NCBI GenBank assembly: GCA_001179505.1
Contig: CDMY01000138.1
Coordinates: forward strand, 62,001-126,000
DNA from: Vitrella brassicaformis
Lineage: Eukaryota > Sar > Vitrellaceae
Reading direction: 5' to 3'
Length of the DNA stretch: 64,000 nt
A program made the translations under genes and the position numbers. Positions 11,845 to 23,853 of the stretch are shown piece by piece. The notes under the pieces are model-generated. The model had not been told where the DNA came from. It was given only the letters and a program-made list of their open reading frames with translations, and did no database searches. Position 1 is the first letter of the stretch. Each line of letters opens with the position of its first letter.

Positions 11845-13780
11845 GGCGGAGCAACTTCAAAGTTCAACTTGAACTCTCTGCTCACACGCAGGATGATGCA
11901 CCGGCTTCAGAGACCGTTACATTCAAATCCGATTCGGACTGAGGTCCCAAGGAACTGGTCCTCTGATGTGTACAGAACGGATGACGACAGCCCTCCGCGG
12001 CAAACAGCTGCGACCACTGCTGAGGGCTGGATGAACGGGGGTAAGACGCATGGGCACGCCAAAACTGCACGAGGATCTTGACTGGCTCATGCCTGTCTGC
12101 ATTGTTGTCTCTGTCCGCGTCTTTTCCCTCTGCAGCTGCTGCGCCAAATTGGAGCGGCGGTGTGGATGTTGATCTGGCGGTGCAGATGCTCGCGAAGCAG
12201 AAGGCCCCCGGCACGGCGAGGCTGTTCACAAAGGCATGCAGGATGAGCAGAGATCCATTCATCGGGGGTCTGTTGATGGAGATCGTGTGTTTGTGATTGG
12301 TAAAGGACTCGCGATCGGCGGCCGATTCCACCACCTACCGTACTGTAGTACAGAGCCAACACAACCAACACACGTACCGTAACGATGTGCAGTACTGCGA
12401 CATCTCCTCACAATCAATATATCCTAAGCACACAGCAGCACAACACACGGTCAGACACAAAAACATCGTCCAGGTCTCGTCGGTGGCCTCTCTCTCATGT
12501 GGCTGCCTCAGCTGACTTCCCAGCTTCCCTCTCTCAAGCGTGTCTGTGCCGTCGTTGCACGGCGTCTCTGCCTCCCTCACTTCTTTGGCAGTGCGACTGC
12601 TCTGGCGTCTCTGCTTCTCTGTCTGTCTGCCTGTCTCTGTCCCTCTCTCTCTCTCTCTCTCTCGTTCTCTCTGCCTCCCTGGTCCCTCCCACTCTTCCCT
12701 CCCTCCCTCCCTCTGCTGTCGCTTACCGGTTGGTGGTGTGGCGCACACGAAGGAAAGGGCGAAGAAACAGACCAAACAGCGCACAGAAGAGCTCGTCCAG
12801 CTTATTTCTCTCTTGCTGAGTCGCGTGTTCAACAACAGAATTTTTTCAAGCTTTTTGTGTATGTATGTGTGTGTGTGTGTTTGTGGATGTATGTGTGTGT
12901 GTGGCCAGACACCTAAGGGGAAAAATGATTGGATGGTGTCTCGTCACGCGTAATGCACCCAATGACAGCCAAACTGAGTGTGCACATCCGTCAGACACTG
13001 CGGCGGGCCCAAAGAGAAATATCTCCTCCTATTGGTGGTGTGTCTCGTCGGCTCAGCCCTCCAGACAACGACACACACACAGGTCCCACTGGGGCACAGT
13101 CCTCGTATTCGTGAATGCCCAAGGCTCCCAATGGCCGTCACAAGTTGGCCGTTTGTCGAGAGCGTGCTTGTCACGTCCATGGATCGAGAAGTCGTTTGTT
13201 TCTGCGTTAGTTCTGATCTTGAACGGCTTTTTGCCACTCAGCTTGCCTTTATATTTGCTCCTTGTGCACCATGTGTAGAAAGGCAAGTATGGAAGAGATA
13301 GGTCCAAGAGAGAAGCGCCGCTACACACGACCGCTACGTGCGCTCCACCCGGTCTCAAAGTTATCGTCAGCACAAAACATTTCTTTCTATGCCAAGATAA
13401 TTCGGTTCCTTGACAAATACAGATTGCATGAGGATGACAGGGTACAGAACCATACAAAGATACTAGGCGATAGGTATTAAGCCCTTGAACCGAAGATACA
13501 ATAAGGACCGTCCCAGCTCGTAGACGACGAGAGATATGAATTAGTTGTTGACATCGCTAATGTCGGTCTCCATGCCCAAAGTGTACATCTGCGCAACAAA
13601 TCATGCGCCCACAGTTTTCGACACTCGATTTGATGGGCGCTCGGAATCGTCCTACCTGGAGATCTCCGCCCATTTTCGAGCTCCATGCCGCTCGAGCGCC
13701 ACCTGACACACAAGGGATTGTACAGCACTAAGACTCTGTGCCATCGAGACTCGTACCCACGAGATACACGACATTGTTCA
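11845..13780. other. Intergenic, 1.9 kb
   Basis: No gene is supported. Contains copy 2 of the 40-base repeat, CT-rich and CCCT tracts (12620-12720), GTAT/TG runs (12857-12905), and overlapping open frames made of simple sequence. The stretch 13560-13780 could hold one or two short 3' exons of the kelch gene. Confidence 0.5.
12284..12323 (+). repeat. Dispersed 40-base repeat, copy 2
   Basis: Near-identical to 8698-8737 (one mismatch over 40 bases). After it the two copies diverge, though both soon show CACC and TACGATG-like words. It lies about 440 bases upstream of the start of the polytopic membrane protein gene. Confidence 0.8.
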
Positions 13781-15490
13781 TCAGAGCGATACCTGAGGCA
13801 GAGAGGAAGATAGAGAAGAGCCATTGCTTTCACTCGATTGGTAGTGCCTACCAGCGCCGTGGATTTGCTGCGGCATGTCCGGCCCCATGATCCACTCTCC
13901 CTCCTCTTGGTTGCAGTCAGCCTCCGCCATCGCGCTAAGTGACACCGCAACGGGAGAGTCGCCGTCCACGTCAATCGAAGGCATCTTGTTCAGCTTCTTT
14001 AGCGTCTGTTGAGCCTTGGCCTTGCGCTTGGCACATAAATGGCTGGAAGGGAGAAACTCTATATTCTTGAGGGTATCCCTGTTGTTCTTCTCCCCTCCGC
14101 CCGCCATCAGATAGTCCCTATTGACGTTGATCAGGGCAAAACCAGCACGAGCATAGTTCATCGACGGTCCAGCCGACCACTCCCCGTTCTCTGGATCATA
14201 GATCTCCACGCTGTCCGTCTCGTCGATGGATCCGCCCCATCGCCCTCCCGCCACATAAATGACCTCATCCATCACAGCAGCTGCGACGTGCTCGCGGTGT
14301 TTCTTGGGCCCCTCTCTCTCCTCCCATGTGTCCGTCTTAGGGTCATAGACCATCATGCTCGGACGACGTAGCTCCAGGTTGTCGTCATTTCCGAAGGTCT
14401 CCTCCACACCACCAATCACATAGACCAGACCACCATGCGTCACGGCTGCACCGGCAGCTCTGGGCGACGGCATCGGTGCAACAGACTGAATCTCGTTGGT
14501 CTTGGAGCTGTACTTCCAAACGTCAGTCTCCGGCTGTCGGTCTCCCCATTCACCACTGTAGCCTACAAAGGAATCGGAAGAAAAGGAAATGCTTCCTGAC
14601 TGGCGATGTGGGTCGGTATCATTCTGCGGCCCACCTCCTAGGATGAGCATGCTGTCCGGCATCTCGGCTGCCGACTTGTCGGCATCAGGAAAGGCAGTAA
14701 CCATGAGGTGGTGTCTTGTCTCGGGGAGTTTTGCAACGGCTTCATCGTCGTCCCACTCGCCCTCTGCAGGGTCGTACCGCCGGATGGTATGACCCGAGCC
14801 CTTGAACCCACCCACAGAATAGATTTTGCCATCCGACAACGCTATCCCTTGGTGCTCTGCCTGATGGGGCGAGGGCATTGCGGGTCCGGTCTTCCACTTG
14901 CCCTGCGTGACGCTGCAGGGAACAAACGGCAGGCTGGCAAGTGGGATGGCTTCCGTCACTCCGTTGAGCGACACGTCTACACTGGATTCCGCGCCAACAG
15001 GGCACAGGTCGACGTGGGAGTGAGAGACTTCCTTTTTCTCGTCGCGAAGGATGCGAGGGGCAGTCGCCTGCTGCTCCAAGCAGGACGACGATGCGAGAGA
15101 GCCTGATTGCACAACAGCAACACGAACAAATGCGGACAAGACAAGTGGCACCAAAACACCGTGTTCATTGTACCGAGGAGAAGAAAAAGGAAGAACATCT
15201 TCTTCTGAGGCGTGGCTTTTTTTCGTGCGCGTTTCTAACGGCGACGATAGAATATAATGTGCTGGCGTCGATGTTTTGCCGCCGCGCTGTCGAAAGGCTC
15301 GCTGGAGTGCGGCTGTGGCGATGGCTCCGATGAGCGGGCGACAAATGCGGGAAAAACGCCCGTGAAAGACAAACTGTTGACTCTTTTCACTCCTCCCCCG
15401 AAGCGCCGTGGCGCCTTTGACATTCCTGGTGTGGAGAGAAAGGAAGGGGAGAGAGCGGGGGCTACAGCGGTGTCGGCTCATCCCCATCAT
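13781..15490 (-). CDS. Kelch-repeat protein
   Basis: A nearly uninterrupted minus-strand frame of 569 codons. Kelch blades appear in order: WKTGPAMPSPHQAEHQGIAL with KIYSVGGF and IRRYDPAEGEW; SMLILGGG with TDVWKYSSKTNEI; APMPSPRAAGAAVTHGGLVY with VIGGVEE and MMVYDPKTDTWE; KKHREHVAAAVMDEVIYVAG with VEIYDPENGEW; and PSMNYARAGFALI with YLMAGGGEK. Each has the Gly-Gly and Tyr...Trp spacing of a kelch blade, giving five or six blades of a beta-propeller, usually a protein-binding scaffold. A Lys-rich linker (KAKAQQTLKKLNKMP) and a last partial blade (WIMGPDMPQQIHGAG) follow. The N-terminal 150 residues look non-propeller and basic, with one hydrophobic stretch (VLVPLVLSAFVRVAVV). The C-terminus may be extended by splicing at a GTAGGC just after QQIHGAG. 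The start Met is uncertain. Confidence 0.85.
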   Translation of the reverse strand: MMGMSRHRCSPRSLPFLSLHTRNVKGATALRGRSEKSQQFVFHGRFSRICRPLIGAIATAALQRAFRQRGGKTSTPAHYILSSPLETRTKKSHASEEDVLPFSSPRYNEHGVLVPLVLSAFVRVAVVQSGSLASSSCLEQQATAPRILRDEKKEVSHSHVDLCPVGAESSVDVSLNGVTEAIPLASLPFVPCSVTQGKWKTGPAMPSPHQAEHQGIALSDGKIYSVGGFKGSGHTIRRYDPAEGEWDDDEAVAKLPETRHHLMVTAFPDADKSAAEMPDSMLILGGGPQNDTDPHRQSGSISFSSDSFVGYSGEWGDRQPETDVWKYSSKTNEIQSVAPMPSPRAAGAAVTHGGLVYVIGGVEETFGNDDNLELRRPSMMVYDPKTDTWEEREGPKKHREHVAAAVMDEVIYVAGGRWGGSIDETDSVEIYDPENGEWSAGPSMNYARAGFALINVNRDYLMAGGGEKNNRDTLKNIEFLPSSHLCAKRKAKAQQTLKKLNKMPSIDVDGDSPVAVSLSAMAEADCNQEEGEWIMGPDMPQQIHGAGRHYQSSESNGSSLSSSLPQVSL

Positions 15491-15621
15491 CGCACCGTCT
15501 AGGCCCCTGTCCTCATTGCTCGTGCTCTACGTCGTGTTCGGCGCGCTCCGGGTGGAAAGGTCGGCACCCCTCTGCCATCCTTCCAGAAAAGGACTCGAGA
15601 TCATCCCCACTGTCTGTGAAG

Positions 15622-16649
15622 ATGGTGACGAGATGGGTAGATCTCACTGCGGGGAATAACCATTTGGGTTGTGATGTGGTGGCTCTCGACGACGTCAATG
15701 CGAATCTCTGCGACCTGAGGGCTGCCGTCTTCACCCGGCTGTCTGGAATCATCAGGTTTTACGTCCCCCTCGCTGGCGGTACGTGACACGTGGGGTGAGG
15801 GGACATCGAAAGACTGCGTTTGTGTTCCGTCAGCTTGCTCCCTCTATTTCCGAGGCACAAGCGGAGACTTGGGCAGACTCGACCAGCGTGTGGTGGACGA
15901 GTTTCCCGTTGAGGGCGACGCCAACCGGCACAAACGGCATGGACAGGACAGGGCACACGCCATACCGATGTGCATCCACACCAACAAACGAGAAGGGAAG
16001 GTGCGTACTCGTTGCTCGGGTGAAACAGCTCTCTCTCTCTCTCTCTCTGTATGTGTGAGTGTGTGTGTGTGTGTGTGATCCCGTCGATCAGGTGTGGGCG
16101 AGGGAGGTGGCCGTGGCCTTAGCGTGGGGCAGGCTGGTCTCACTGTGAGAGCGATTGGCGTCCCCGTTCCGACAGCATGAACGGGGCGCCCTGCTGCGCC
16201 GCGTTCCGTCGATTGGCCACACATACACCCGGCGCGGCAGCGGCACAGTGCCTCTCCTCCACGATCCAGCGACCGTCCTCACAGGCGACGGGGAGGAGAC
16301 CAGCACAGAGCCATCGACAAAGGCATTCCCCCAAATGGATTCCCCTTCCGAGCCGCAGAGACTCTGAGACGGGGCGAGCACCAACAATTTCTCGTCACTA
16401 CGGCTGACGGATGACATGTCTACTTCATGTTTGTGTGACGGATCAGTGGACGTACTGTGTGTCAATAATTGTGTCAGCATGAGGGTCTTCAAGGCAGCGG
16501 TGCAGATCATGCAGGACGCGGGATACCTCAACGAGCCGGATGAAGGTAGGGAGGAGCAGTGGAAGATGCCAGCATACCTCGACGACGACGAGATCGAGCC
16601 AATGGTTGATGCAAGGCTCATTCTGCCAGAGGACCCTTTCTTAGCCTGA
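15622..16649 (+). CDS. Possible small multi-exon gene, unrecognised
   Basis: Weak model. The Met at 15622 opens MVTRWVDLTAGNNHLGCD and runs to a GTACGT donor near 15779. A second exon (about 15863-16000) reads GTSGDLGRLDQRVVDEFPVE and ends at a GTGCGT donor. Further in-frame pieces lie at 16092 onward and at 16416-16649 (VFKAAVQIMQDAGYL, then an acidic YLDDDEIEPMVDARL and the stop). It starts 131 bases from the kelch gene and runs in the opposite direction. I could not join all exons convincingly and recognise no family. Confidence 0.3.
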
Positions 16650-16955
16650 CCACCGATCGTCGATGCGGTCTCTGGTTCCTGCAATTGGTGAACATGGCTG
16701 TGTCTGATCATGTGTCAGGGTTCTGGGGGCGTAGTAATAGTAGCTACGAAGGCGATTGTGTCCATTCCCCTTTTTGTCCTGCCGTGGTTGAGTGTCGTGT
16801 GAGCCTTGTGTTCATTGGTTGTGTGGAGACGTCTACTTGACTTGTACACATTATGCATGGGATGCGTGTCAATCAATGGGACGGACGGACACTCACTTCA
16901 TGACCTGTCTGTCTATTCGTACACACACTCACACTGACTACACCAACGCACCACG

Positions 16956-16986
<31 letters not shown>

Positions 16987-17897
16987 GACACCCCATCTAT
17001 CTTCAAAGCAGCGGACGTCTTTTGAGTGAGCCGGAGCTGTACAAATCGATGTGTGAGAGAGAGGATGATGTTGCGGATCGCTCGTGGTGTGAAGACGTTG
17101 ATGGCTAGCCACGATAACCGTGTTCACACCACTGCCTTTTCGCATGAGTGATAGATGGGGAGGGACCTTTGCATTTATTCACTCATGCGGTCCACCATCT
17201 ATCGCACCACATGCACACTGGACGCCATGAGCCCATGACAGCATCATCCTTTCGTCGCCGTCTACATATTATATTGTGGCTGTGTGTTGAGACCACTGAC
17301 GCGTCGTTCGATGTAATTTGACACCGAAACACAGGCATGCATGGAGGCAGCCATTAATCAGTCCACACGAATGCACAAGACACGCACAAACATGCACGAC
17401 GTCAAGTCTCTGTCCGACCAACCCACCCAGCTAAAAAGATGGGCGTGTGAGCGTGTGCATGCGTTGGCAGGTGGCCGGCCGATGTTGACGAAACTTGCCT
17501 GGGTGAACAAGGGGGAGGGCCCTGTGCATGCTTTTGTGTTTCCGCTGTTTGTCCCCCTCACACCCTCTCTCACATACTCACTCCCCCTGTGGGTGTGTCG
17601 ATGGACGGATGGCGTCTCCCTGTGGCTGAGTGGCTGGGGAGTGCTTTGAGTGCTTGTGAAAAGGAGTGCAGACATTGCATGTCAAAAAGGATGGCAGATA
17701 AGTACAGGTCCTACTATGATACAGATGCCTAGCTATGGTACAGATGACTCAGTCTGGTTTTCTTTCAGCTGCCACAGATACAAGACACGCCGACAGGCAG
17801 AGACGTGGTGGATGCCATGGATAAAGACCAAAGACTATCGATACACAAATATAGTAGAGGGTCGCTGACAGATACGTACTGGAAGGTCACTGTCTTG
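16650..17897. other. Intergenic, 1.2 kb
   Basis: No supported gene. Includes a CA run (16956-16984) and short meaningless frames. Confidence 0.55.
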
Positions 17898-20133
17898 TCA
17901 CTCTGGTCTTGTCTCACACGAATGAACTGCTTTTTTGAAGTCTTGAGTCGTTGATGGAGTCAACGGGATCCTGTGAGACAGGTCGCAGTGTCGTATGTCT
18001 TCCACTTTTTCATTTGCCTTTGAAGGCCGCCGTCGCCGTCGCCTCGTGTTCTGTTCCCGCTGAAGCTGGCCCAGTCGTCTAACAAGGGCCACAAGGAACT
18101 GGCGAATGCCCTCACGGCTCAAGCAATCCCTGTGAAGAAGAACGCAACAGTAGTGAATGACTAGCATCCAGAGGGCAAAGGCTTGCACTAACCACGCGAA
18201 TCTGTGGCCGACCCAGGCTATTTGCCGCGCTACTGCATCGTTCTTTTGGAACCACTGCACTTGCCTCTGTAGATCACGTGCGCTCGAGAACGGAACCAGA
18301 AGCAGTCGCTTAAGCGGTGAATCGTAGAATTGAGACCCAAGGAAATTCAGCTGATCCTGGAACACGACAGCGCCACTCAGGAGAGAGAGGCGCAGCCGGT
18401 GAGACCACGGGCCAAACTGCGCCACAGAGAAATGGACAGAGAATAAGGTATTTTGCGTGTGTAAGACACATTGTTCACATCCTGACCCCTGATAGACGAT
18501 ACAGGACGCGTTGGCCATGGGGGAGAAAGAAAGATTGAGTGTCTTACCGACAAGGTCCAAGTGATATTTGTGTGTCAGTAGCTGCCTTTGCCACTCAGCC
18601 GATGACATCTCGGCAGCGCGACAGATATGAGACGCTTTGCAGCCCAGCTTGCTGCAGCCAACAACGAGAGAGAGGCATAGCAGTGTCAAGAAGGATGGCC
18701 TACGTCTGTCCTACCGCTGCAGCTCAAGAGCTTTGCCGGTGCAGTTCTTGCCGGGTGTTTTCGGATTGTCGCCGTCGGCGATATAGAAGGCATCGGACAG
18801 CGCTGGATCGAGAACACTCATCTCACAGGCCAGCCTCACACGCGACTCATCAGTCATCCTGGAACACCAGCAAGAAGTCGCAACTCACACAAGTCGAGTT
18901 CTACCTTCCGACGAAGAAGACGGCCTCACGCTTGCCGCCCCACATGCGCTTCCATATCTCCTGGGACATCCCATTGTCTGCCGATCCAGTCAGATTCGTC
19001 CGAATCCATGTCTCCTCATCGTTATTATACTGAAAGTAGGGTAGTGCAGGTATGTCCCACGTGTGGGCAGGATACGACGAGGTCGACAGCAGCAGTCCAT
19101 TCGGAATGCCACCATCGGGGCCTCCGACAGGGAGATCGGAGGCAAATTCCAGATCAAAGCCTCCTGTTCTGTTCCTGGTTGCAACAAGGTCTTGATCCTT
19201 TGATGCGCACAGGTTGAATGCGTTTTTCGACGCACTCGTTCGCCTGAAATCAAGAGGATAGTGAGAGACCACAGTGCCGAAACCAGCGAAAGGAAATACC
19301 ACACACTTTACCACATTCGTGGGCAATCTTCCATCTGTGTATGGTGAAGCACACGTGAAATGCCTTTAACGAATGGCGGTGTTTAGATAGGCCTTGCCTG
19401 TATCGTCAGATTTGCATTTGGCAGATGGATGCCCTGCGAAATCGCGTAATCGATCGCCTCAGCGAAGCGCCGCAAGACAAGATGGGGATAGCTGGGAGAT
19501 CGACTGAGCTTCCAATAATTGTGCGGGTGGCATTTCACTAACGGGTGACCTGCAGACATCACAACACACAATAGAACACGCCCACCGAAAGACACTATTG
19601 ACCATACAATAAAGTCGTCCGTCGACCAGACTTATTCGGAATGGCTGATAGCGCAGATACGGTATCTGCACGGCAGCGTCTGCAACGCGCTGCACGGCAG
19701 GTTTGCCCAACTCCGAGCTCAGCTTCTGAAGACCTTGCACAGCGGGGAAGAACAGGGACTTGTCTGTTTTGGGATGGCGCGTCCGAACCTTTCAGAGTGG
19801 GATTCTGGTCAAGCGCTTCCTCCCAATAGCGGTCGCTGCTCGAAGCGGATAGATATTCCAAGGACAGAATAAAATATTGTGACCCGGTTCCCACCAATGG
19901 TTTCTGAGCAGGTCATCAAGTCGGCCTGCGAACAATTTCAAGGCCGCAAGGTTGATCGGGGCTTCGTTGCTACCAGAAGCGTCGTGACTCGTAAGAGCTG
20001 TTTCCTCTTCGGACGGCCGCTCGACGTACAGAAGCGTGGCGGGAAGTCGAGACCGGTTGACAGCGATGATGATGACGATGGAAATGGCAACAAGAGCCAG
20101 CCCCAGCTGATGATATTGCAACCGCGGGTTCAT
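17898..20133 (-). CDS. GT90 (CAP10/POGLUT-like) glycosyltransferase
   Basis: Predicted secretory-pathway glycosyltransferase of the family that includes POGLUT O-glucosyltransferases and fungal CAP10; donor and acceptor are unknown. The start at 20133 gives a type II signal anchor (LVAISIVIIIAVNRS). Downstream come YLRYQPFRISLVDGRLYC, VLRRFAEAIDYAI, LPNANLTIQ, IPALPYFQYN, WGGKREAVFFVGR (the K..(V/A)FFRG element) and ESRVRLACEMSVLD. Then QLLTHKYHLDLVG (the 'KYLIDVDG' element) and WSHRLRLSLLSGAVVFQD (the 'R...LLSGSVVLK' element). QFYDSPLKRLLLVPFS, DLQRQVQWFQKNDAVARQIA and a C-terminal helix follow. The order matches the family. A hydrophobic stretch near 18150-18180 is an intron: the coding joins FAW to DCLSREGIRQF. 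The junction just after HLDLVG is not resolved. Confidence 0.85.
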
Positions 20134-20382
20134 CTCTTAGATGATATCACGGGCTACGAGCCTGATGTGGAATAATCGCCTACGCTCCTCTATTCTGGAC
20201 TCGTCGTCAAGTACGAAATCAATCCTCTCTCTCTTGCTCTTGTTTCGTGCCGTGGCTCCCGTCCATGCTTGTTCTCGTCCCTGGCGTGCTCTCGTCTGGC
20301 CAAAAAAACCTGGTCACATCGACGTTTACGCTAACGCTCACTGCCCCCTTCAGAGCCAACCCGCACATATCTGTATTTCAGT

Positions 20383-23300
20383 ATGGTTGTCTGTGGCTGG
20401 CGTCTCCCTGCCGTCGCTTTGTTTCTCCTACACCTTTTGCCGCTCGCGCAGACGAATGCCTTGAAAAGAGGCCAGAGCCAGAGCCTCAGGCGAGTTCAAG
20501 TAGAGGGTCCGTTCACGTACGTCCACCCACCTCCAGGAGGCGTCCTTGTAGCATCCAAAGTGAGAAAGAGAAAACTCGGAACAACAGAAACTGTCTCTTG
20601 ATGTGGTGTATGGTCAGACGGCAATTATCGTGAGAGCCGCATCGAGGGTCACGGAGGACTCCATATCAGGCAAGATCTCAGCGACAGTCCAGGGTGCCCA
20701 AGTCGATGGCCGTACATCGCTGTCGCTAGATGGACAGACGATCGTTTTCGTGCCCTTTGTTCCATTCGAATGTACGCAATGTGTGTCACGAGCGGAACAA
20801 CGATTGAAGCACTGCTTGTGTGTGTTCGCGCAGCGGGGGCACATGTTGTCACGGAGGTCTTCCCGGGCATCGTGTCGGCTGATGGGGATGTGCTGAGTGG
20901 GAGCGCTGAGTGGGAGTTTCATGTCGCCACTGTCGATCCTGAAGGATTCATTGTGGGGGCGAAGGATCTAAGCGGCACCTTGTTTGCGAATCCCATGCGC
21001 CAGTACGACGACGGGCTGATAAGACCTATCGGTAGGTGTTGCTCCCAGTCAGCAGCGTATGCATAATCTGCGGCTATGCGCCAGGCAACGACACCCTCAC
21101 AAATGGCGTTCAACGATACGGACCGCTCTACGACAACGGCAAGGCGATGGCGATTTATGATGGGCCGCTCTCTCTTGATCCGCGAGCACGGTATCGAGGC
21201 TATCGGACAATACCTCCAACCTTCCCCAAGATTCGGTAGTATCCACAGATTACGGGAAACACTACATGAACGACTGCTGTGAATACAGGGTCAATGTGGC
21301 CCCGAAAGAGGGCGAGGTCGCAGAGGGTTACATCTTCATCGGCACGAACATTGCCTTTGTTGGAAACGACGCACTCGACTCGCAGTTCTACGCATACACA
21401 CTCGTATGCATCGTAGCTGCGAGCCGCCTTTCTGTCAATCGTCTAGCTACCTATGTGGTGGCTTTGCAGATTCTCGACAGTGGTGGTGACGTCGTCTGGT
21501 ACCATCAGCATGAGCCTCTCCCTCAGTTTGCACTGGTGGAGGGTGAGCATTTGACAGCGCACGCAGGTCGAGGCTGGACGTGGGCTTTGTACACCTCTGT
21601 GCCGAATGACGGCAGATAGAAGAGCCAAGGGAGAGCTCATGGCGAACGGAGAGGTATCTTTGTTGCTTGACGAAGGGGATTCGCGGCGCACCTACACATT
21701 CAACAATCACTATCAGCTCGTCAAAGGTAAAGACAAAGCGACTCACGCAAAGAAAAGACTCCTCCTGGCGTGACTCAATGCTGCTGTGGTCCGTCTGCTT
21801 TGTTTTCCAAGAATACAGCCCAGCCGCAGGATATGCACACATCCCCGCAGGTCGAGCACCTGCATCTGGTGTCTTCTGTTTGGCCACCCCTCTGATTGGT
21901 CTGTGTATGTCCATGTGTGAATAAAAATGCGCATGACTTTCAGGTTACTTTCAAGTGGTCACCAACACAAGAGACCAACAATCAAAGAGTGATGGGGTCG
22001 TGCAGGTCAATTCGGACGGCAGCTACCTTATTCTCCTGACCGTGCGGCACACACTGGACCTCACGGGCATGGTCGAGGGCGGGAAGGCGGACGATATCGT
22101 CCTTGACCATGTTGTCCAAGAATTTGATCTTTCAGGTGGGTGGATTTGCATCCGTGGGTGAATGACATTTTGTCTGTGGTCGAGTGCACATGTGCGCAGA
22201 CACGCTGGTATTCGAGTGGAGGTCTTGGGACCACTTCACGCACGAGCAGCTGCTCAAGTGGACAGACGTGGAGAAGGCCCACTTGAATGGCGACTGGGAC
22301 CTCATGCATCTTAACGCGTGAGTCGACTTACTTGCCAGAGGGCCATATCGATCGCACGTACAACTTGAAATGCTACGACTCTGTGCGACTTGTGCATCAA
22401 TCCATGCATGGCTATGCCGTGACGACATGATCAGTCTATCGTGTAAGTGCGCGCACCTACTCGACGACGGAGGTGAGTCCCTCTTGGTTGGTATGCGTGT
22501 TCGTCGGTATGGCATCAGGGACGCCAGATGGTCACCTGCTCTTCTCCTTGCCGTCATTATCCGGCGCGATCAAGGTACGCCAGACACGCTGACTCACGAC
22601 TGGAGGGAGAATGGCTTTTTGTGCTCAGGTCAATCGAGGTACAGGTTGCCGAAGAAGGTATGGCTCAAACTTTCCCTCCACTCCTGTGCGCGCGCAGAAA
22701 CTGGAGACGTGATGTGGCGCATCTTCGGCAACGAGGCATTCAATCAGTTCACCTTCGATCCCCCCTTCTATCCATCCATTTCCCACCAGCACGACGTCCG
22801 CTTCAGCGGCCCGAACACCATCACACGTAGATAGACTGAGTGAAGGAGAGAGCACCCTCATGAAGCATTCTGCCTGTGTGTCAGTGTTTGACAACGGAAA
22901 CAACAACAATCCTACAGTCTCAAGTGAGTGATACAGGGGAGGACTGCCGGAAAGGAACCTATCTGTTGCCTGTGCCTGTCTCTATGCATCAAAGGGGCTC
23001 TTGAGTTCGAGGTGAATGGATTGATGTCGGATGGCTATGCATCCATGCGCACATCCCGCCGAGATTCTCGCCCACCGACATCTCTCTCTCCTCCTCTCTC
23101 TCTCTCTCTCTCTGCCTGATAGATTGACGAAGAGAGCCGCACAGCCCGCCTGATCTTCAGCTTCTCTGACGAGAACCGCTTCTCTATGTGCCAAGGGTCT
23201 ACCCAGAGACTGAGTAATGGCAACATCGCCATCGGCTGGGGTGGGCTCAACCTGACTGACCCGCTTCCCTTCTACACGGAGGTCACTCGCACAGGAGAAA

Positions 23301-23853
23301 TCGTGTTGGAGCTCCAGGTAAATCAACCTGCACAAGGCTCCTCGTGCTTTTCAGCAGATGGAGAGCGATGCCCATGTTGTTTGTCACTAGATGGAGAGCG
23401 ATGCGAACGCCTATCGTGCGCGGAAGCATGACTGGGCGAAGGCCATACCTGTGTGGCCACCCGCCATTGTTCTCGATATGAACGAAGGAGAATGGAGTGA
23501 CGACAGACCACCAAGGCTGCACTACAGGCAAGGCGACAGGAGTGTGGCGTGGGCCCTAACCAGGACACAATGTTAAGGATGCGATGTCTTTGCGTGGGTT
23601 CAGCTGGAATGGTGCGACTGTCGTGTCTGGGTGGCGAGTGTACGCTGGCGTGGATCCCGATTTGTTGGAGCTTGTTGCTGAGCATCCGCGGGAGGCCTTC
23701 GAGCACTACCTCGACCTGGGCCACGGCAGCCCATTCTACCCGGTGGGCAATTGTGTTTACTATCAGGTCGAGCCAGTGGGTGTAGGTGGACAGGCCTTCA
23801 TGAGGTCCGCTCTTCTCTCATCGCCTTCGTGTGCCCAAGAAGATGTCTCTTAG
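20383..23853 (+). CDS. Secreted arylsulfotransferase (ASST)-like protein
   Basis: Predicted member of the arylsulfotransferase family, a beta-propeller enzyme that in bacteria moves sulfate between phenolic compounds without PAPS. Exon 1 (20383-20559) encodes a signal peptide (LPAVALFLLHLLPLAQTNA) and GPFTYVHPPPGG. Exon 2 (20618-20771) reads TAIIVRAASRV... and QTIVFVPFVPFE. Exon 3 begins at 20835 (SGAHVVTEVFPGIV). These form the family's Ig-like N-terminal domain. Propeller elements follow: GGDVVWYHQH, TFNNHYQLVK, DGSYLILLT, VLDHVVQEFDLSG, LVFEWRSWDHF with DWDLMHLN, DGHLLFSLPSLSGAI, KLETGDVMWRIFG, SISHQHDVRFSG, SVFDNGNNN, EIDEESRTARLIFSF, STQRLSNGNIAIGWGG and PFYTEVTRTGEIVLEL. Catalytic His candidates are in QHD and MHLN. 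The C-terminus (SWNGATVVSGWRVYAG) fits. About 15 exons; several internal junctions were not checked base by base. Confidence 0.8.

Noticed and set aside
12335-12953. Overlapping frames of 130-170 codons on both strands
   Set aside because: Built on CT, TG and CCCT simple sequence; no family match and no coherent splice signals.
18120-18200. Apparent transmembrane helix (ALWMLVIHYCCVLL) in the GT90 protein
   Set aside because: It is an intron beginning GTTAGT and ending TTCACAG; removing it joins FAW to DCLSREG as in the family.
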